Positions 14,911 to 19,124 of a DNA stretch of 19,124 nt are shown here, piece after piece. Made by a program: the position numbers and the translations under genes. The stretch lies in NCBI GenBank assembly GCA_029883045.1, contig JAOUJU010000006.1, positions 1 through 19,124 of the forward strand, read 5' to 3'. This stretch comes from Rhodospirillaceae bacterium. GTDB lineage: Bacteria; Pseudomonadota; Alphaproteobacteria; Rhodospirillales; Magnetovibrionaceae. Below the pieces are notes generated by a model, which ran no database searches, was not told the DNA's origin, and saw only the letters and a list, made by a program, of their open reading frames with translations. Within the stretch, counting starts at the first letter, position 1. Each line of letters starts with the position of its first letter.

Positions 14911-15573
14911 ATGACAAAGCCAATGTTAGTTATCGGAAACAAAAATTATTCAAGCTGGTCATTGCGCCCATGGTTGGCTATGCGTGTTGCGGGAATTGAA
15001 TTTGACGAAAAACTGATCGAATTCGGTGATTTCGGTCAAGATTGGGTTGACGCCATAACCAAGTTTTCACCAACCAAAAAAGTTCCATTGTTAATTGATG
15101 GCGAAATAAAGGTTTGGGAATCTTTGGCGATACTTGAATACATTGCCGACAAATACCCGGAAAAAAAATTGTGGCCAGCTGATAATGCCGCCCGAGCCAT
15201 GGCGCGCAGCGTTGCGGCAGAAATGCACGCGGGATTTACTAATTTACGTAACCATATGCCTATGAATATCCGTGCATCACACCCCGGTGTTAATTTGGAT
15301 AAACCAGGCGTGATGGATGACATCAACCGCATAACCGCAATATGGAATGAATGCCGTTCCAAATATGGCGCTGGGGGGGATTTTTTGTTTGGGCAATTTA
15401 GCAACGCTGATGCCATGTTCGCACCCATTGTAAGCCGTCTTACCACCCACGCAGTTCCAGTTGATGCCGTATCAAGGGCATACATGGATGCAGTGCAGGC
15501 ATTACCGGCAATGATTGAATGGTCCGACGCCGGGCGTTCGGAAAAAGCAATTGTCGCGATGGATGAAATATAA
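14911..15573 (+). CDS. Glutathione S-transferase family protein
   Basis: 220 aa from the ATG at 14911 (GGAG seven bases upstream; an ATG at 14869 lies inside the hairpin and is discarded). The N-terminal thioredoxin-like domain has LVIGNKNYSSWSLRPW, where the SSWS serines are the likely glutathione-activating site, then TKKVPLLIDG (cis-Pro) and VWESLAILEYIAD, which binds the gamma-glutamyl part. The C-terminal domain is all-helical (about 90-215), with a family-typical Asp in FSNADAMFAPIV. The substrate is unknown: conjugation, peroxide reduction or cis-trans isomerisation are all open. It stands between queF and the precursor transporter, but no link to queuosine is known to me. Its 3' end is convergent with the transporter gene, nine bases apart. 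Confidence 0.9.
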   Translation: MTKPMLVIGNKNYSSWSLRPWLAMRVAGIEFDEKLIEFGDFGQDWVDAITKFSPTKKVPLLIDGEIKVWESLAILEYIADKYPEKKLWPADNAARAMARSVAAEMHAGFTNLRNHMPMNIRASHPGVNLDKPGVMDDINRITAIWNECRSKYGAGGDFLFGQFSNADAMFAPIVSRLTTHAVPVDAVSRAYMDAVQALPAMIEWSDAGRSEKAIVAMDEI

Positions 15574-15582
15574 AGTGTAAAT

Positions 15583-16077
15583 TTAGGCGGAAACCATTTC
15601 GCGCTGTTCACGCCTGCGCACCATCCACCAAACAATCAGTGCACCTGCCAGTTTGGAAACAGACATTAACGCAATGCCAAGGGGCGAGGCAAAACCCAAC
15701 AGCCCAAGAAACACCGCACTATCAATTGGTGCGCCCACTAGGGATGAATATATTATACGTTCAGACAGTGGGCGCTTGGTAAATGTATATACCGCCCAAT
15801 CGGCAAGCTCGCTCAACAAAAATGCTGCGGCAGATGCCACAGCAACAAATGGGTCTGCCATATAATAGCTGATTACCACGCCAACTATCATTGCCAACAA
15901 AACCTTGTGGCCGATTTCACGTTGGGCAAAATCACGCACCACAAAAACAAATCCGACCAATAACGCAACTGGCGGCCATTGGGTGCCGCCCGGAAGTTCG
16001 ACCAGCGGGACCACGCTAAAGGCATAGTTTACGGCCACAATAAGGGCGATATATAGGGCGGTGAAACGAAAGTTCAT
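15583..16077 (-). CDS. VUT-family membrane protein, likely queuosine precursor transporter
   Basis: 164 aa, very hydrophobic, with six probable membrane helices (about 5-25, 33-50, 57-75, 77-97, 105-130 and 131-152) and a basic C-terminus (WWMVRRREQRE). It matches the VUT/YhhQ group (COG1738) in the segments VRDFAQREIGH, SELADWAVYTF and KRPLSERIIYSSLVGAPIDS. E. coli YhhQ takes up preQ0 and preQ1; this protein is shorter (about 164 against 221), a size also found in alphaproteobacterial members. Its place between queA-tgt-queF and queG supports a role in queuosine precursor uptake; which precursor is carried is inference. It is divergent from queG across a gap of 92 bases. The ribosome site before its ATG is weak (AGATGG). 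Confidence 0.88.
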   Translation of the reverse strand: MNFRFTALYIALIVAVNYAFSVVPLVELPGGTQWPPVALLVGFVFVVRDFAQREIGHKVLLAMIVGVVISYYMADPFVAVASAAAFLLSELADWAVYTFTKRPLSERIIYSSLVGAPIDSAVFLGLLGFASPLGIALMSVSKLAGALIVWWMVRRREQREMVSA

Positions 16078-16169
16078 TTTGTTACCATCTTTGTGAAAAT
16101 CTTTAATTTAGGCTATTGATAACGGGGATTTACTGTGTCGGGGCCAAAAATGCAAGGGCTGAAGCAGCC

Positions 16170-17129
16170 ATGAAGGATAAGCATTTGAAACTAAACCTAC
16201 TTCAAGTGCGAAAAGACATTCAGGCAAAGGCGCTGGAGCTGGGCTTTGATGTGGTTGGCTTTGCCCCCGCCGACATTGGCCCGGGGCCCAAACAAAACCT
16301 TGAACAATATATTTCTGATGGGCGCCATGGATCCATGGGTTGGATGGCCGAGCGTATGAGCCACCGCGCATCGCCAACTGGACTTTGGCCCGAGGTTAAA
16401 TCAGTAATTTCATTAGGGCTTAACTACGCACCAAACGAGACCCCCAACGCATCACTGAACCACCATGACCGTGGCACAATTAGCGTTTATGCCCGCGGGC
16501 GCGATTATCACGACGTTATGAAAAAACGCTTAAAAGCCCTTGGCCGGTGGATGGGCGATACCTTTAACCACGATTTAAAAGTGTTCGTTGACACAGCGCC
16601 TGTGATGGAAAAACCATTGGCGCAAAAAGCTGGAATTGGCTGGCAAGGCAAGCACACTAATTTAGTCAGCCGTGAATTTGGCTCGTGGCTTTTTTTAGGC
16701 GAAATTTTTACCACCCTTGAATTACCGCCCAGCGAGCCAGAAATTGACCATTGTGGAAATTGTACCGCCTGCATTGATGCTTGCCCAACTGGTGCAATTG
16801 GCCCCTATAAAATGGATGCACGAAAATGCGTTTCATACCTAACAATTGAACACAGTGGTGAGATAGCCCCTGAACTAGCAGCAAAAATGGGCAACCGTAT
16901 TTACGGATGCGATGATTGCTTGAACGCCTGCCCGTGGAACAAGTTTGCCACCCCTAATAATGAACCCGCGTTTAGCCCCCGGGCCGAACTAATAGAGCCA
17001 CGCTTGGATGATTTGCTTGCACTGGATGACAAAGGTTTTAGGGATTTTTTTTCAGGCTCCCCCATCAAGCGAATTGGGGTCGAACGTATGACAAGAAACG
17101 CCCTTATTGCGAAAAAAGCCGGGCAATAG
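16170..17129 (+). CDS. queG: Epoxyqueuosine reductase
   Basis: 319 aa from the ATG at 16170; a TTG at 16116 is in frame but adds a stretch without family resemblance. QueG uses cobalamin and two [4Fe-4S] clusters to reduce epoxyqueuosine to queuosine in tRNA, the last step of the pathway. Seen here: ELGFDVVGFAPAD at the start, the catalytic Asp141 in VFVDTAPVMEKPLA, GIGWQGKHTNLV, then ferredoxin motif 1 (Cys195, 198, 201 and 205 in CGNCTACIDACP), Cys220, and motif 2 (Cys247, 250 and 254 in CDDCLNACPW). The C-terminal HEAT region of longer homologues is absent, as in many Alphaproteobacteria. It is divergent from the transporter and may share a regulatory gap with it. Activity depends on a cobalamin supply. 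Confidence 0.97.
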   Translation: MKDKHLKLNLLQVRKDIQAKALELGFDVVGFAPADIGPGPKQNLEQYISDGRHGSMGWMAERMSHRASPTGLWPEVKSVISLGLNYAPNETPNASLNHHDRGTISVYARGRDYHDVMKKRLKALGRWMGDTFNHDLKVFVDTAPVMEKPLAQKAGIGWQGKHTNLVSREFGSWLFLGEIFTTLELPPSEPEIDHCGNCTACIDACPTGAIGPYKMDARKCVSYLTIEHSGEIAPELAAKMGNRIYGCDDCLNACPWNKFATPNNEPAFSPRAELIEPRLDDLLALDDKGFRDFFSGSPIKRIGVERMTRNALIAKKAGQ

Positions 17130-17145
17130 CCAACAACATGGCTTA

Positions 17146-17174
17146 TTCATAGATTTTCATTATTGGGCTATACT
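17146..17174 (+). promoter_or_regulatory. Promoter that may give a leaderless message
   Basis: TTCATA (17146-17151), a 17-base spacer and TATACT (17169-17174) form a reasonable sigma70-type promoter. Transcription would start about seven bases after the -10, at or next to the ATG at 17182. No Shine-Dalgarno sequence is seen before that ATG, which agrees with a leaderless start. Confidence 0.45.
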
Positions 17175-17181
17175 CGGTTTC

Positions 17182-18036
17182 ATGAAAAAAACATTTTTAA
17201 TTTTTTCCGTTATCACCATGGCCCTGCTGGGGATGGCCCCTGTTTATGCAATGGGCCAAGCCCCCGAACCTGCACAACAAGTGCAATCAACCACTCAACC
17301 AACGCCTGAGCCTTTCAGTTTTTTTAAAGATTGTAAAACCTGCCCCGAATTAGTGGCGTTACCCGCCGGGCAATTTATCATGGGATCGGATGAGCGCCAC
17401 AAGGTCGAAAACCCGGCGCACATTGTAAATATTAAAACACCATTTGCCATTGGTCGTTATGAAGTAACGTTTGATGAATGGGTGGCGTGTTTTGATGCTG
17501 GGGCTTGCGGTGAAGAAATGCCCGATGACCATGGTTGGGGCATGGGCAAACGCCCGGTAATGAACGTAACTTGGTGGGATAGCCAAAGCTATCTTCGTTG
17601 GTTAACTAAAACTACAGGACATAAATACCGCATGCCATCTGAAGCCGAATGGGAATATGCTGCCCGCGCAGGAACCACCACCGCATATTCATGGGGCGAT
17701 GACGCCAGCGGATTGGCGCTGGGCAATTGCCGTGATTGCGGCGAAAAAATAAGCCACCAAACCGAACCGGTTGGCAGTTTTAAACCTAACCCATGGGGGC
17801 TGTATGACGTACACGGAAATGTTTGGGAATGGATTGGCGATTGCTGGTTTCCCAACAACGAAGGTGCGCCAGTTGACGGTTCGGTACGCATAGCCAAAGA
17901 TTGCCGCGAACGGGTAATGCGTAGCGGGTCATGGTATTATTTTTCCAAAAACCTGCGTAGTGCATGGCGTTTTAAAAATGATGCAAGGGTGCGCAGTTAC
18001 GGAATTGGATTTAGGGTAGTGCGCGAAATTCCTTAA
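17182..18036 (+). CDS. Secreted FGE-sulfatase (SUMF1) domain protein without catalytic cysteines
   Basis: 284 aa from the ATG at 17182; an ATG-less extension to 17107 overlaps queG and would bury the signal peptide. Residues 1-23 are a signal peptide ending PVYA, followed by a Gln/Pro-rich linker. The formylglycine-generating-enzyme fold runs from about 50 to the end: LPAGQFIMGS, IGRYEVTFDEWVAC, PVMNVTWWDSQSYLRWL, YRMPSEAEWEYAARAGT, NPWGLYDVHGNVWEW and YGIGFRVVRE. In true FGEs two cysteines follow RGGSW; here the segment is RSGSWYYFSKNL, so they are replaced by Tyr and Leu, and sulfatase activation is not expected. Eight other cysteines, mostly in pairs, may form disulfides. Likely a periplasmic binding or structural protein of unknown role. 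No sulfatase gene is nearby. Confidence 0.92.
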   Translation: MKKTFLIFSVITMALLGMAPVYAMGQAPEPAQQVQSTTQPTPEPFSFFKDCKTCPELVALPAGQFIMGSDERHKVENPAHIVNIKTPFAIGRYEVTFDEWVACFDAGACGEEMPDDHGWGMGKRPVMNVTWWDSQSYLRWLTKTTGHKYRMPSEAEWEYAARAGTTTAYSWGDDASGLALGNCRDCGEKISHQTEPVGSFKPNPWGLYDVHGNVWEWIGDCWFPNNEGAPVDGSVRIAKDCRERVMRSGSWYYFSKNLRSAWRFKNDARVRSYGIGFRVVREIP

Positions 18037-18057
18037 AATCAATTACCGCGTTTTTGC

Positions 18058-18666
18058 TCAAGTTGGATCTTTGGGAATTGTTTCCACCATTGAAGGGCGT
18101 TCACAAAAAATATCAAACCAATCGGCCAATGCCGGATGTTCAGCCCGCCAATTATCACCAGCAAAACGAAAATCCAAATAGCCAAGGGCTACCCCGGTTG
18201 TGATGGTACCGATGTTAATATCAAAACCAAATCCGTCGGCTTCAGTTTCAAACTGATCTAACGCCCGATTTACTGTTGCTTTTTGCCGGGCAATCCACCC
18301 GTTTGAACGTTCGCCGTCTGGGCGCTTTTCTTCTAATAATCTTAAAATCGCTGCGTCCAAAATACCATCGCCCAGTGCCTGACGGCGCAGCGCATTCCAT
18401 CTTGTCCGTCCCGAAGGTGGTACCAATTCAATATTAGGATTTAAAGAATTAAGGTAATCAACTATTACCGGTGAATCATAAAGTATTTCACTGCCCTCGG
18501 TTAACAGTGCCGGAACCTTACCCAATGGATTGTAGTTAGCAATATCGGTGCTGGGATCCCAAACATTGGTTGGCAGCAATTCAATTGATGCGCTAATCCC
18601 AAGCTCAATAGCTGAAACAAGAACCTTCCTAACGTACGGCGAAGTTGGGGAATAATGAAGTTTCAT
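18058..18666 (-). CDS. Glutathione S-transferase family protein
   Basis: 202 aa from the ATG at 18666; GGAAAAG lies upstream, whereas an in-frame start at 18747 would overlap gloB. The N-terminus MKLHYSPTSPYVRKVLVSAIELG is the standard GST opening, with Ser at the catalytic position (SPTSPYVRK). LGKVPALL carries the cis-Pro and LYDSPVIVDYLNSL binds the glutathione gamma-glutamyl group. The C-terminal helical domain contains the Asp of YLDFRFAGDNWR. The substrate is unknown. It follows gloB by 25 bases and is probably co-transcribed; both use glutathione, so a shared detoxification role is a fair inference. It differs clearly from the other GST in this window, so the two are not recent duplicates. 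Confidence 0.9.
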   Translation of the reverse strand: MKLHYSPTSPYVRKVLVSAIELGISASIELLPTNVWDPSTDIANYNPLGKVPALLTEGSEILYDSPVIVDYLNSLNPNIELVPPSGRTRWNALRRQALGDGILDAAILRLLEEKRPDGERSNGWIARQKATVNRALDQFETEADGFGFDINIGTITTGVALGYLDFRFAGDNWRAEHPALADWFDIFCERPSMVETIPKDPT

Positions 18667-18691
18667 AATAACTTTTCCAATTTTCTTTGTT

Positions 18692-19124
18692 TCAAAAATT
18701 ATCTTTTCTTTTTCTAATTTCTGCAAATACTTCGGCAGGGCTACCATCCTTCATTTTTACGGCTGCCTGCACAGATGCAACATCGGCACGTAAAAAAGGA
18801 TTGCACAATTTTTCTTGCGCTATGGTGGATGGAACCGTCGGTAAGTTTTTTTCTCGCAGGGATAATGCTTCTTTTGCCCGGGCCTTAAGATTTTTATTTG
18901 ATTTTTCTATTGTCAGGGCAAAGTCGGCATTGGCATTGGTATATTCGTGTGCGGGGTAAACCAACGTATCTTCGGGTAGGTCGCGAAGTTTTTGTAATGA
19001 AGACCACATTTCAACTGCGGTTCCACCGAAAAGCCTGCCGCAACCAAGGGAAAAAAGCGTATCGCCGGGGAAAAGGGCTTTTGCTTCTTCAAACCAATAT
19101 GCGACGTGATGGCTGGTATGGCCG
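18692..19124 (-). CDS. gloB: Hydroxyacylglutathione hydrolase (glyoxalase II), C-terminal part (runs off window end)
   Basis: 143 codons are visible; the start and the THxHxDH metal site lie outside the window. GloB splits S-lactoylglutathione to D-lactate and glutathione in methylglyoxal detoxification. Visible metal-ligand segments: GHTSHHVAYW at the edge (metal His of the GHT motif), FPGDTLFSLGCGRLFGGT (bridging Asp), then VYPAHEYTNAN with the last metal His. The C-terminal substrate-binding domain ends in VFAEIRKRKDNF, typical of the family. Small departures are HTSHH where HTxGH is usual and AHEYT where GHEYT is usual; both keep the metal ligands. It is followed by a GST gene on the same strand. 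Confidence 0.94.
   Translation of the reverse strand, partial: GHTSHHVAYWFEEAKALFPGDTLFSLGCGRLFGGTAVEMWSSLQKLRDLPEDTLVYPAHEYTNANADFALTIEKSNKNLKARAKEALSLREKNLPTVPSTIAQEKLCNPFLRADVASVQAAVKMKDGSPAEVFAEIRKRKDNF

Noticed and set aside
16078..16182. preQ1 riboswitch before the transporter or queG
   Set aside because: I could not find the compact H-type pseudoknot pattern of preQ1-I or the longer preQ1-II layout; only a covariance search could exclude it fully.

Overview
The window is an ordinary, tightly packed stretch of a bacterial chromosome of moderate GC content. Gene content and order point to an alphaproteobacterium: envC, gpmI, rlmH, rsfS, nadD, proA, proB, obgE, rpmA and rplU in a row, followed by queA and tgt. 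The AT-leaning intergenic DNA and short gaps would suit an uncultured, possibly aquatic, lineage, but the genus cannot be fixed from sequence alone.

Positions 1-11785 (minus strand) are one long housekeeping run. It starts at a promoter before rplU (L21) and rpmA (L27), passes a rho-independent terminator, and continues through obgE and proB. A single plus-strand gene for a secreted pentapeptide-repeat protein then splits proB from proA. The run resumes with proA, nadD, rsfS, rlmH, gpmI and the 5' part of envC, which leaves the window. A membrane-anchored class III nucleotide cyclase lies upstream of rplU on the same strand, with its own likely terminator.

Positions 11786-12182 are a gene-free divergent region. 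Positions 12183-17129 form a queuosine (tRNA wobble base) locus: queA, tgt and queF in a tight plus-strand operon, then a glutathione S-transferase gene behind a strong hairpin, then a minus-strand VUT-family transporter (likely queuosine precursor uptake), then plus-strand queG. Together these cover precursor uptake, preQ0 reduction, tRNA base exchange, ribosyl transfer and epoxyqueuosine reduction. The preQ0-forming genes queC, queD and queE are not in the window.

Positions 17182-18036 encode a secreted formylglycine-generating-enzyme-fold protein that lacks the catalytic cysteines and may have a leaderless promoter. Positions 18058-19124 (minus) hold a second glutathione S-transferase and the 3' part of gloB (glyoxalase II).

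I see no tRNA, rRNA, CRISPR array, insertion sequence, phage gene or plasmid function. No clear new multi-gene system is visible. The best leads are the pentapeptide gene inside proBA, the N-terminal domain of the cyclase, the uptake-linked queuosine locus, the rplU leader with its dyads together with the basic L21 tail, and two possible leaderless promoters.
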